Assembly: GCF_011058155.1 (NCBI RefSeq)
Contig: NZ_JAALFC010000001.1
Location: 284,689 to 348,688 of the forward strand
Origin: Litoribacterium kuwaitense
GTDB lineage: Bacteria; Bacillota; Bacilli; Bacillales; DSM-28697
Length of the DNA stretch: 64,000 nucleotides
Direction of reading: 5' to 3'
In this document: in pieces, positions 19,905 through 27,870 of the stretch
Position numbering within the stretch: the stretch's first letter is position 1
Layout: each line of letters opens with the position of its first letter
Made by a program: the position numbers and the translations under genes
Notes under the pieces: generated by a model
Database searches by the model: none
Told to the model about the DNA's origin: nothing
What the model saw: only the letters and a program-made list of their open reading frames with translations

Positions 19905-19993
19905 ATTTATGCTGTTGACTGCTCTGATCGATAAAAGACAGGGACAGACTAGAAAAGGTGGCTGACATCTTTTCAAAAAGGGAGGAAAATGCG

Positions 19994-20824
19994 TTGAAAA
20001 CGCTACGGTATTTACAAAAAAAGAAAGAAAACATGGAGCCGATTGTTATGCTTACGGCCTATGATTTTCCCTCCGCGTCACTCGCAGAGGATGCAAGTGT
20101 TGACATTATACTCGTTGGAGATTCTCTTGGTATGGTCGTGCTTGGCTATGAGTCCACTATTCGAGTGACGGTCGCTGACATGGTTCATCATGCACGCGCG
20201 GTCAAGCGTGGGGCCGAAAACACGCTCATCGTCGTTGATATGCCTTACCTTACCTACCACGGCTCCATTGAACAAACGGTCGAGACAGCGAGGTATATGA
20301 TGCAGGAAACGGGGGCGCATGCGTTAAAGCTTGAGGGTGGTCAAGACATTTGTCCACAAATCGAAACGCTCGTCAAAGGGGGCGTACCGATTATCGGACA
20401 CCTCGGTTTGACACCACAGTCAGTCGGCGTATTAGGCGGATTCCGCATCCAAGGAAAAACAGCAGATCAAGCAGCCCAACTTCTTGACGATGCGAAAGCG
20501 CTTGAACGTGCTGGGGTCAGTGCGATTGTCATTGAATGTGTACCTGCTGAAGTCGCTAGCGATTTAACAAAGGCCCTAAACATTCCCGTGATTGGAATTG
20601 GCGCAGGTGCAGAAACGGATGGACAAGTCCTCGTATACCATGATGTGCTCAATTATAGCCCTGCAAAAGCGCCTTCGTTCGCTAAAGTGTATGATCAAAG
20701 CTACGTCCGGATGAAAACAGCGCTAACGCATTTTGCGGAAGAAGTGAGAACGCGCGCTTTCCCAGATGCTTCACACTCGTTTGCCATGACGGATGACGAA
20801 TTAAAAAAGTGGCGGTCGCGATGA
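19994..20824 (+). CDS. panB: 3-methyl-2-oxobutanoate hydroxymethyltransferase
   Basis: Transfers a hydroxymethyl group from methylene-tetrahydrofolate to ketoisovalerate, first step to pantothenate and CoA. Metal and substrate motifs VMLTAYDFPSASLAEDA, ILVGDSLGMVVLGY and HLGLTPQSV are clear. Start is TTG 19994, eight bases after GGGAGG; the upstream in-frame GTG at 19958 has no ribosome site and would add 12 unconserved residues. 276 residues. Overlaps panC by 4 bp. Confidence 0.95.
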   Translation: MKTLRYLQKKKENMEPIVMLTAYDFPSASLAEDASVDIILVGDSLGMVVLGYESTIRVTVADMVHHARAVKRGAENTLIVVDMPYLTYHGSIEQTVETARYMMQETGAHALKLEGGQDICPQIETLVKGGVPIIGHLGLTPQSVGVLGGFRIQGKTADQAAQLLDDAKALERAGVSAIVIECVPAEVASDLTKALNIPVIGIGAGAETDGQVLVYHDVLNYSPAKAPSFAKVYDQSYVRMKTALTHFAEEVRTRAFPDASHSFAMTDDELKKWRSR

Positions 20825-21675
20825 AGCAAATAACTTCACTAAACGAAATGGTAGCGTTCGTCCACGACACAAAGCTCAAGCAAAAGTCAATCGGTTTTGT
20901 CCCGACAATGGGTTATTTGCATGAGGGACACCGCGCTCTCATAAAAGACGCACGGAAAGAAAATGATATCGTCGTCTTAAGTATCTTTGTGAATCCAACC
21001 CAGTTTGGCCCGAATGAGGATTTTGCCAAATATCCTAGGGATATGAAGAGAGACAGAGACATCGCAACAGCGGAGCAAGTTGATATTTTGTTTACCCCTA
21101 CTGTGCAAGAGATGTACCCGGTACAGCCTCTCCGCGTATCGCTCCAAGCCGGAAAAGCAGCCCGAGAACTATGTGGTGCGTCACGTCCAGGTCATTTTGA
21201 CGGTGTGCTAACCGTTTTGTTAAAGCTGTTTATGCTCATTCAGCCGGCTCGAGCTTATTTCGGCATGAAAGACGCACAACAGGTTGCCGTCGTTGAAGGG
21301 ATGGTTCATGAGTATTTTCTTCCGGTGACGATAAGAAAGGTAGCAACGGTTCGAGAAGAAGACGGTTTAGCAAGGAGCTCCCGAAATGTCCGTTTAACGT
21401 CCGAGGAACGTAAAGAGGCGCCGGTATTGTATGAAAGTCTGCAATTTGTCAGACAATACTATGATGCTCATCCTCATTTAACCGTCGATGTACTGGAGGC
21501 TGAATGGCTTCGCTTTTTAGAAGAAAAGCTTCGTTTTGGATCCATTGACTACGCACGCATCTTGTCGTTTCCTGAGCTGCAGAAACCGACGTTCAAAGGA
21601 CCTCAACTTGCTGCCCTGGCTGTTCGTTATTCAGCTGCCCGCCTCATAGATAATTTATTATGGGAGGAGGAATAA
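20821..21675 (+). CDS. panC: Pantothenate synthetase
   Basis: ATP-dependent ligation of pantoate and beta-alanine. Class I synthetase-like motif [17 protein letters not shown] near residues 26-42, then [18 protein letters not shown] and the KMSKS-like RSSRNVRL. 284 residues. ATG 20821 overlaps the panB stop (ATGA), so translation is coupled. Confidence 0.97.
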   Translation: MKQITSLNEMVAFVHDTKLKQKSIGFVPTMGYLHEGHRALIKDARKENDIVVLSIFVNPTQFGPNEDFAKYPRDMKRDRDIATAEQVDILFTPTVQEMYPVQPLRVSLQAGKAARELCGASRPGHFDGVLTVLLKLFMLIQPARAYFGMKDAQQVAVVEGMVHEYFLPVTIRKVATVREEDGLARSSRNVRLTSEERKEAPVLYESLQFVRQYYDAHPHLTVDVLEAEWLRFLEEKLRFGSIDYARILSFPELQKPTFKGPQLAALAVRYSAARLIDNLLWEEE

Positions 21676-21679
21676 GCCC

Positions 21680-22063
21680 ATGCTGAAAACGATGATGTAT
21701 GCAAAGCTCCATAAAGCAATTGTCACAGAAGCAAACCTTCACTACGTTGGCAGCATTACGATTGATGAGGATTTACTCGACGCTGTCGGTATGCAGATGA
21801 ATGAACGCGTACAAATTGTGAACAATGCCAATGGTGCCCGCTTAGAGACATATATTATCCCTGGTCCGCGAGGTAGTGGGACCATTTGTTTAAATGGTGC
21901 TGCTGCTCGGCTCGTTCAAAAAGGAGACGAAGTGATCATCATTGCCTATGGCATTTTTGCAAAAGAGGAACTGGAAAACTTTGCTCCTAAAGTGGCTCTG
22001 CTTGATCGACAAAATCGGATTGAACGAATGCTCCTCGATGAACCCCATTCGACAGTTTTATAA
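21680..22063 (+). CDS. panD: Aspartate 1-decarboxylase precursor
   Basis: Makes beta-alanine from aspartate using a pyruvoyl cofactor. The self-cleavage site is Gly24-Ser25 in [29 protein letters not shown] is the usual distal motif. 127 residues, normal. GGGAGGAG lies just before ATG 21680. Last gene of panBCD; dinG, which follows in B. subtilis, is absent. Confidence 0.97.
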   Translation: MLKTMMYAKLHKAIVTEANLHYVGSITIDEDLLDAVGMQMNERVQIVNNANGARLETYIIPGPRGSGTICLNGAAARLVQKGDEVIIIAYGIFAKEELENFAPKVALLDRQNRIERMLLDEPHSTVL

Positions 22064-22162
22064 AAGCAAACTGTACTTGCCTGCCATATGATAATGGGCT
22101 TGTGCTCTTCGCTGTTAACGGCACACACAAGTCGCAGCAAAAAACGAAAGAGCGTCATATTC

Positions 22163-22193
22163 AAGCCTCCTGACCTTTTGAGGGAGGCTTTAT
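22163..22193 (+). terminator. Terminator after panD
   Basis: AAGCCTCC and GGGAGGCTT arms with an 11-nt loop (tgaccttttga), followed by TATT. It lies 100 bp beyond panD in a 250-bp gap with no other supported feature than a weak TATACT box before ypmA. Confidence 0.65.
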
Positions 22194-22315
22194 TCACCAT
22201 ATCTCTATGTTGATTAAGTATGGTATGTCGTTACACTCATGACGAGCGTGTCTTCTGCTGTTATACTAGACTAGGAAGAATCGTTAGCAGACCAAAAAAG
22301 AGAGGCGAAAGAAAC

Positions 22316-22495
22316 ATGGATCAAAAGGGTGTTAGAACGCTGGCAACCCAATCACTCCAGCATCATAAAGATCTATACAAAATCGTCGATGCACTCAACC
22401 GGACGTTAAAAGAGGACGACCTGATGTTTGGTCTTTCTTTAGATGATAACGATCCAGAGCAAGCAGTCTTCACGATTTACCGCACGTCCAAATGA
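22316..22495 (+). CDS. ypmA: Small conserved protein YpmA
   Basis: 59-residue protein matching Bacillus YpmA: the core HHKDLYKIVDALNRTLKEDD followed by LMFGLSLDDNDPEQAVF and a final FTIYRT are characteristic. Function unknown. Start ATG 22316 follows GAGGCG; upstream in-frame codons are not conserved. Overlaps ypmB by 4 bp, as in other Bacillaceae. Confidence 0.88.
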   Translation: MDQKGVRTLATQSLQHHKDLYKIVDALNRTLKEDDLMFGLSLDDNDPEQAVFTIYRTSK

Positions 22496-22974
22496 GTAAA
22501 ATCATTAGCGTCATTGGTGTCATTGTCTTTCTTCTTCTAAGCTGGCTGCTTGTAGATACATATGTTACAGCGCGTGAACCATTAATAGAAGAACAGACAG
22601 TCGCTGAAGAGAGACTTTTAAACGCTCATTCGTTTGCAGGAATCACTGAGCGACAAACGTATTATGGTGAAACAACCGTTCACGTCTTTAAAGGGATGCT
22701 TGACGGAGAGTCGCACATCGCTTGGGTCCCTGCCTCGTCTGAAGAAGATATTCTTGTCAAGCAAACAGCAGATGGAGTTGACAAGAAAACCATTATTGAT
22801 ACATTAAAAGCCGACGGGAAGCCAGAAAAGATTCTCGATATTCGCCTTGGATTACGAAATCAACAGCCGGTTTGGCGCGCTGTGTACATCGCAGAAGATC
22901 AGCGTCAGTATTATGAATACTACTCATTTCAAGACGGTACGTTTTTAGAATCTATCTCACTGAAACGATCTTAG
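22492..22974 (+). CDS. ypmB: Membrane-anchored PepSY-like protein YpmB
   Basis: 160 residues: one N-terminal transmembrane segment (IISVIGVIVFLLLSWLLVDTYV) and an extracellular DUF5590/PepSY-like region with EKILDIRLGLRNQQPVWRAV. Conserved before aspB in Bacillus. May bind or inhibit a protease by analogy to PepSY domains, which is inference. ATG at 22492 overlaps the ypmA stop. Confidence 0.85.
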   Translation: MSKIISVIGVIVFLLLSWLLVDTYVTAREPLIEEQTVAEERLLNAHSFAGITERQTYYGETTVHVFKGMLDGESHIAWVPASSEEDILVKQTADGVDKKTIIDTLKADGKPEKILDIRLGLRNQQPVWRAVYIAEDQRQYYEYYSFQDGTFLESISLKRS

Positions 22975-22987
22975 GGGGAGTTTAGTT

Positions 22988-24172
22988 ATGGAATTAGCAA
23001 AAAGAGTTGCTGCTTTAACACCGTCAGCCACACTGGCCATCACTTCAAAAGCAAAAGCACTACGTGAGGAAGGTCATGATGTCATTGGTTTAGGGGCCGG
23101 CGAGCCCGATTTTAATACACCTGAACACATTTTAAGTGCTGCAAAGCAAGCGATGGATGAAGGCCATACAAAATATACGCCTTCAGGTGGATTGCCTCGC
23201 CTGAAGGCAGCCATTGTCGCTAAGCTTCAACAAGACCAAAAGCTGACATATGAGCAAGATGAAGTGATTGTAACGACAGGTGCAAAGCATGCACTTTACA
23301 CCCTGTTTCAAGTGTTGCTAAATAAAGGTGATGAAGTGATCATTCCAGCGCCATATTGGGTGAGCTATCCTGAGCAAGTAAAGCTTGCTGAAGGGGAGCC
23401 AGTCTTCGTACATACCGATGAAACGACAGGCTTTAAGCTGACACCTGATATCCTTGAGCACAAGATAACTGATCAAACGAAAGCGGTGATAATCAATTCG
23501 CCGAGCAATCCAACCGGTGCGATGTATACAAAAGAAGAGCTGCAGGCACTTGGCGACGTATGTCTACGTCATAACGTGTTAATCGTTTCTGACGAGATCT
23601 ATGAGAAGCTCGTCTACGGCGAGGTTGTTCATACGTCCATTGCCGAATTGTCTGCTGAGCTAAAAAAGCAGACGATCATCATTAATGGCTTAAGTAAATC
23701 ACATTCGATGACGGGTTGGCGAATTGGCTATGCTGTTGGTGATCGGCGCATCATTAAAGCAATGACCTCTTTGGCGAGTCATTCGACATCAAATCCGACC
23801 TCTGTTGCGCAGTATGCTGCCATTGCAGCGTACGAAGGCAGTCAAGAACCGGTAGATGTGATGAAGAAAGCCTTTAGTGAGCGGTTAGATGAAACGTATA
23901 AAGCGTTAGTTGCCATCCCAGGCGTCGCTTGTGTTAAGCCGACGGGTGCGTTTTATCTATATCCAAATGTAAAACAAGCGGCTGAGCAGTGTGGCTTCAG
24001 CAATGTCGATGCGTGGGTGGAAGCCCTCTTAGATGAAGAAAAAGTGGCGGTTGTTCCTGGCTCTGGATTTGGTACACCTGATTATATCCGTTTGTCGTAC
24101 GCAACATCGATGGACAACTTGCATGAAGCGGTGGCAAGAATGGCACGCTTTGTGGAAAAACATCGTCAATAA
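22988..24172 (+). CDS. aspB: Aspartate aminotransferase, class Ib
   Basis: PLP enzyme interconverting aspartate and oxaloacetate. GLGAGEPDFNTPEH near residue 34, SPSNPTGAMY near 171, cofactor lysine K237 in INGLSKSHSMTGWRIGY. 394 residues, normal. AGGGGGAG precedes ATG 22988. Upstream of asnS, so it supplies aspartate to the next enzyme's pathway. Confidence 0.97.
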   Translation: MELAKRVAALTPSATLAITSKAKALREEGHDVIGLGAGEPDFNTPEHILSAAKQAMDEGHTKYTPSGGLPRLKAAIVAKLQQDQKLTYEQDEVIVTTGAKHALYTLFQVLLNKGDEVIIPAPYWVSYPEQVKLAEGEPVFVHTDETTGFKLTPDILEHKITDQTKAVIINSPSNPTGAMYTKEELQALGDVCLRHNVLIVSDEIYEKLVYGEVVHTSIAELSAELKKQTIIINGLSKSHSMTGWRIGYAVGDRRIIKAMTSLASHSTSNPTSVAQYAAIAAYEGSQEPVDVMKKAFSERLDETYKALVAIPGVACVKPTGAFYLYPNVKQAAEQCGFSNVDAWVEALLDEEKVAVVPGSGFGTPDYIRLSYATSMDNLHEAVARMARFVEKHRQ

Positions 24173-24200
24173 CAAGATTGTCGAGTAAAAAAGAAAAACA

Positions 24201-24230
24201 ACGAGTGGTTCGTCTATGGAGCCACTCGTT
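24201..24230 (+). terminator. Hairpin between aspB and asnS
   Basis: ACGAGTGG (24201-24208) and CCACTCGT (24222-24229) form an 8-bp stem, 27 bases before asnS. Few U residues follow, so partial termination is the most likely role. Confidence 0.5.
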
Positions 24231-24255
24231 TGCACTGAAAAAATGAGGAAGGAAG

Positions 24256-25557
24256 ATGACGACGATGCAAAACAAAACGATTAAACAGACGGTCAACCAT
24301 GTTGGTGAAACAGTGACCATTGGCGCATGGCTGACAAATAAACGTTCCAGCGGAAAAATTGCTTTTTTACAGCTACGTGATGGCACTGGCTTCATCCAAG
24401 GAATTGTCGTAAAAGCCGCTGATGAAGATATTTTTACGAAAGCAAAAGCATTGACACAGGAAACGTCAATGTATGTCACAGGCTTGGTCAAAGCTGATGA
24501 ACGTTCTCCATTAGGAGTAGAATTAGAAGTTACAGACATTGAAATCATTCACGAAGCCGTTGATTATCCGATTACACCAAAAGAGCATGGGACAGAATTT
24601 CTAATGGATCATCGTCACCTTTGGTTGCGTTCGTCAAAACAGCACGCGCAAATGGTCATTCGTGATCAAATTATTCGTGCTACCTACGAATTTTTCCATA
24701 AAGAAGGGTTTGTTCAAGTTGACGCGCCAATTTTAACGTCAACGAGTGCTGAAGGAACGACAGAGTTATTCCATACGAAATACTTTGATGAAGATGCGTA
24801 CTTATCGCAATCTGGTCAATTGTATATGGAAGCAGCTGCCATGGCACTTGGACGCGTTTATTCTTTTGGTCCGACATTTCGTGCTGAGAAATCAAAAACA
24901 CGCCGCCACCTTATCGAATTTTGGATGATCGAGCCGGAAATGGCTTTTTGTACACATGAAGAAAGCCTTGCCATTCAAGAGGCGTATGTGCAGCACCTCG
25001 TGTCTTCCGTACTAGAGCATTGTAGCGTAGAGCTTCAGACATTAAACCGTGATCCTGAGATGTTAAAAAAGATATTAGCGCCGTTTCCACGCATTACATA
25101 TACAAAAGCGATTGAACTGCTACATGAGAAAGGGTTCGACGATATTGTGTGGGGCGATGACTTTGGTGCACCACACGAAACGGCGATTGCAGATCATTTT
25201 GACCTGCCTGTGTTTATCACCCATTACCCAACATCGCTAAAAGCATTTTATATGAAGCCTGATCCGAACAATTCTGCTGTCGTTGAATGTGCAGACTTAA
25301 TTGCGCCTGAAGGTTATGGGGAGATTATTGGTGGTTCTGCACGGATCGATGATCTCGCTCTTATGGAAGAACGTTACAAGGAGCACAATCTCGATCAAGA
25401 ATCGTACGGCTGGTACCTTGATTTACGTAAGTACGGCTCAGTTCCTCATGCAGGCTTTGGTCTTGGCTTGGAACGGACGGTGGCGTGGATCGCAGGAATT
25501 GAGCATGTGAGAGAAACGATTCCGTTCCCAAGGCTTCTGAATCGTCTAACGCCTTGA
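24256..25557 (+). CDS. asnS: Asparaginyl-tRNA synthetase
   Basis: Class IIb aminoacyl-tRNA synthetase. N-terminal OB fold binds the anticodon ([23 protein letters not shown] split over residues 20-42); catalytic motif 2 [20 protein letters not shown] near 207-226 and motif 3 [12 protein letters not shown] near 405. 433 residues. ATG 24256 is close to AGGAAGG; ATG 24265 is an alternative with a longer spacer. Confidence 0.96.
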   Translation: MTTMQNKTIKQTVNHVGETVTIGAWLTNKRSSGKIAFLQLRDGTGFIQGIVVKAADEDIFTKAKALTQETSMYVTGLVKADERSPLGVELEVTDIEIIHEAVDYPITPKEHGTEFLMDHRHLWLRSSKQHAQMVIRDQIIRATYEFFHKEGFVQVDAPILTSTSAEGTTELFHTKYFDEDAYLSQSGQLYMEAAAMALGRVYSFGPTFRAEKSKTRRHLIEFWMIEPEMAFCTHEESLAIQEAYVQHLVSSVLEHCSVELQTLNRDPEMLKKILAPFPRITYTKAIELLHEKGFDDIVWGDDFGAPHETAIADHFDLPVFITHYPTSLKAFYMKPDPNNSAVVECADLIAPEGYGEIIGGSARIDDLALMEERYKEHNLDQESYGWYLDLRKYGSVPHAGFGLGLERTVAWIAGIEHVRETIPFPRLLNRLTP

Positions 25558-25588
25558 TGATGTATTTGAGAAAAGGGAGTGGGATTTG

Positions 25589-26287
25589 ATGAACGAAAAA
25601 ACGTTCGTTCAGCTCATGCAGCAAGGGAGTTTCGCTGTACCTTCATTTCTCATAACGTCCTACAGCAAACTCGGATTAAACGATCATGAGTGGGTTTTAA
25701 TTATGCATATTTGGCATCTGCAGCAACGTGGCGTACAGTTTCCAAGCCCTCATGAGCTATCACAAGTGATGTCTGCTCATGAAGACGACATTCAAGCGAT
25801 GCTAGCCTCTTTAATTCGCCGCGGCTTAATTGACCTTAAAGACGATTTAGAGAGCGGAGATATGAAATCAGAAACGTTGTCATTGGAACCACTCTTTAAA
25901 AAGTGTTACGAATGGCGTGAGAACATGACCGCTCGACAAAACGCGAAAGATGAAGAGGAAAAAGCGGATGAGCTATTCGGGCTGTTTGAGCAGGAATTTG
26001 GGCGGGCTTTATCCCCTATCGAATACGAAACGCTAAGCATGTGGGTGGATAAGGATGACTATTCGACTAGCCTCATTAAAGCCGCTTTGCGTGAAGCTGT
26101 TTTAGGTGGCAAACTCAGCTTTCGCTATATTGATCGCATTTTATTTGAATGGCAAAAAAATCAAGTAAAAACCGTGGAAGATGCACAAAAGCATGCAAAG
26201 CAGTTTCGTGATAGGAAGAGGCAGGCACCGCAAGATTCGTCGGCTGCGAGGACAGCGACGGTCCCTTTTTATAATTGGCTAGAGTAA
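25589..26287 (+). CDS. dnaD: DNA replication initiation protein DnaD
   Basis: Primosomal protein acting with DnaB and DnaI to load the replicative helicase at oriC and restart sites. N-terminal winged helix (residues about 15-90) and C-terminal DnaD/DnaB domain with ARQNAKDEEEKADELFGLFEQ then the YxxxIxxxL-type segment FRYIDRILFEWQ. 232 residues. ATG 25589 has GGGAG upstream; the adjacent TTG is not needed. Operon with nth. Confidence 0.94.
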   Translation: MNEKTFVQLMQQGSFAVPSFLITSYSKLGLNDHEWVLIMHIWHLQQRGVQFPSPHELSQVMSAHEDDIQAMLASLIRRGLIDLKDDLESGDMKSETLSLEPLFKKCYEWRENMTARQNAKDEEEKADELFGLFEQEFGRALSPIEYETLSMWVDKDDYSTSLIKAALREAVLGGKLSFRYIDRILFEWQKNQVKTVEDAQKHAKQFRDRKRQAPQDSSAARTATVPFYNWLE

Positions 26288-26305
26288 AGGGAGGAGGGGA
26301 AGCGT

Positions 26306-26959
26306 ATGCTCTCAAAAAAAGCAACCATTGAAGCCATTGAGACGATGGGAGAGATGTTTCCTGAGGCGCAGTGTGAGCTGCGCCATGAAAATGCATTTGA
26401 ATTGTTAATCGCGGTCGTTTTATCGGCTCAATGCACAGATGCGCTTGTGAACAAAGTGACCGCTTCATTATTTCAAAAATATAACAGGCCAGAGGACTTT
26501 ATTGCCGTTCCTTTAGAAGAGCTGCAAAACGATATTCGTTCGATCGGTCTTTATCGCAATAAGTCTAAAAACATCCAAAAGCTTAGTCAACAATTGCTTG
26601 AGCAGCACAGTGGGGAAGTGCCAAACAGTAGAGAAGCCTTGGAAGCACTCCCGGGCGTTGGACGAAAGACGGCCAACGTCGTGCTGTCTGTTGCATTTAA
26701 CGAGCCAGCCATCGCTGTAGATACCCACGTTGAGCGGGTAAGCAAACGACTTGGAATTTGCCGATGGAAAGATTCTGTACGACAAGTGGAAGAGACGCTT
26801 ATGGCAAAGCTACCTCCCGAAGCATGGAGTATAACGCATCACCGAATGATCTTTTTTGGACGCTACCACTGTAAGGCGCAGTCGCCGCAGTGTCGAGAGT
26901 GTCCGCTTCTTGATATGTGTCGAGAAGGGCAGAAAAGAATGAAGGGGGCAGCTGTATGA
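26306..26959 (+). CDS. nth: Endonuclease III
   Basis: Base-excision repair glycosylase/AP lyase for oxidised pyrimidines. Helix-hairpin-helix LPGVGRKTANVVL with catalytic K121, and catalytic D139 in AVDTHVERV. The [4Fe-4S] cysteines are C189, C196, C199 and C205. 217 residues, normal. Overlaps ypoC by 4 bp. Confidence 0.97.
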   Translation: MLSKKATIEAIETMGEMFPEAQCELRHENAFELLIAVVLSAQCTDALVNKVTASLFQKYNRPEDFIAVPLEELQNDIRSIGLYRNKSKNIQKLSQQLLEQHSGEVPNSREALEALPGVGRKTANVVLSVAFNEPAIAVDTHVERVSKRLGICRWKDSVRQVEETLMAKLPPEAWSITHHRMIFFGRYHCKAQSPQCRECPLLDMCREGQKRMKGAAV

Positions 26960-27474
26960 CGGCCATTCAAGTGCCTGCATCATTTAGCATTCGTCCTTTT
27001 TATGAGCAGAGTGCCCGCATTCATCTGCCAAAAGGCGATGCGCCGTTATCTGCATGGCTTGAGAGCGTCCCTTTTGCCATTGATGTAGCAGCGGCGCTTC
27101 ATGAGCCGCATGTCCGTATATATGAAGCGCCATACTCCGAGTTTAATGAAGTGTTTAACTGGTGGGAAGACACGTGGAAAGGACCGATTCAAACGGCGTT
27201 TTCAAACGATGAGAAGGATGTTGCTGGCCCGATGATGATTCAAGGCACTGCAAATTTTCTCTCCCTATTGTTTTGGATCGGACGCCAACCTGTTCAAGCA
27301 TTGACCAGTTGGCAGGAAGACATGCTTCAATGCCCGATTACCCCAATGAATTTAAAAGAACGCATGCCCTTTATTGTGTCCAGACCTCGTCATTATGCAT
27401 CTTTCATTCAATTAAATCAGATGTATATTGAGCTGCGCAAGTCGCTGGCGGTTTATCGCCTGAAGCATTCGTAA
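26956..27474 (+). CDS. ypoC: Conserved protein YpoC
   Basis: 172-residue cytoplasmic protein conserved after nth in Bacillaceae; function unknown. Recognisable pieces are FNWWEDTWKGPIQ and MNLKERMPFIVSRPRHYASF. Start ATG 26956 lies in the nth stop region after AAGGGGG. No catalytic motif is visible. Confidence 0.82.
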   Translation: MTAIQVPASFSIRPFYEQSARIHLPKGDAPLSAWLESVPFAIDVAAALHEPHVRIYEAPYSEFNEVFNWWEDTWKGPIQTAFSNDEKDVAGPMMIQGTANFLSLLFWIGRQPVQALTSWQEDMLQCPITPMNLKERMPFIVSRPRHYASFIQLNQMYIELRKSLAVYRLKHS

Positions 27475-27551
27475 CGTATACGAGACAGGTGGGAACAGGC
27501 AGAATAAATGTTGTATTAAACATGGCTTGAACAAGCTCAATTCGTCTGCAG

Positions 27552-27608
27552 AAGCACACTCTCTATTGAATTTTGCGCAGGCAAGATTTGTAGAGATGTG
27601 CTTTTTTA
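27552..27608 (+). terminator. Terminator after dnaD-nth-ypoC
   Basis: AAGCACA-c-TCTCTA pairs with TAGAGA-TGTGCTT around a 25-nt loop; six T residues follow. Confidence 0.7.
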
Positions 27609-27810
27609 TCTTCTAATCCATTTGAAAATCTAATAACCCAGCCTGTCCTTTGTTTAATATTATATTGCCGTGATCACTCGAGGAGAATGTTTCACTCGAC
27701 AATGCCATAGGCGTCAACCGTATTTTTTTAACAAAGATGAAAGATTTGTCGCCTTCCGCTTCCGCAAGTTACGATAGTCGATGTAGGAGAGGGGGGCGTT
27801 GTGCAATAAG

Positions 27811-27856
27811 AAAAACAGCTCTTTTTAGAGGAAAAGACCTCATAAGAGCTGTTTTT
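27811..27856 (-). terminator. Bidirectional terminator after ponA
   Basis: AAAAACAGCTCTT and AAGAGCTGTTTTT arms; on the minus strand the stem is followed by the U tract that ends the recU-ponA transcript. Confidence 0.85.
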
Positions 27857-27870
27857 GTTTACGTTAGCTG

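Larger units (their letters stand above)
27475..27870. other. Convergent intergenic region ypoC/ponA
   Basis: 396 bp without a supported gene. It contains two terminators (27552-27608 for the plus strand and 27811-27856, usable by both strands). I see nothing else in the middle. Confidence 0.6.
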
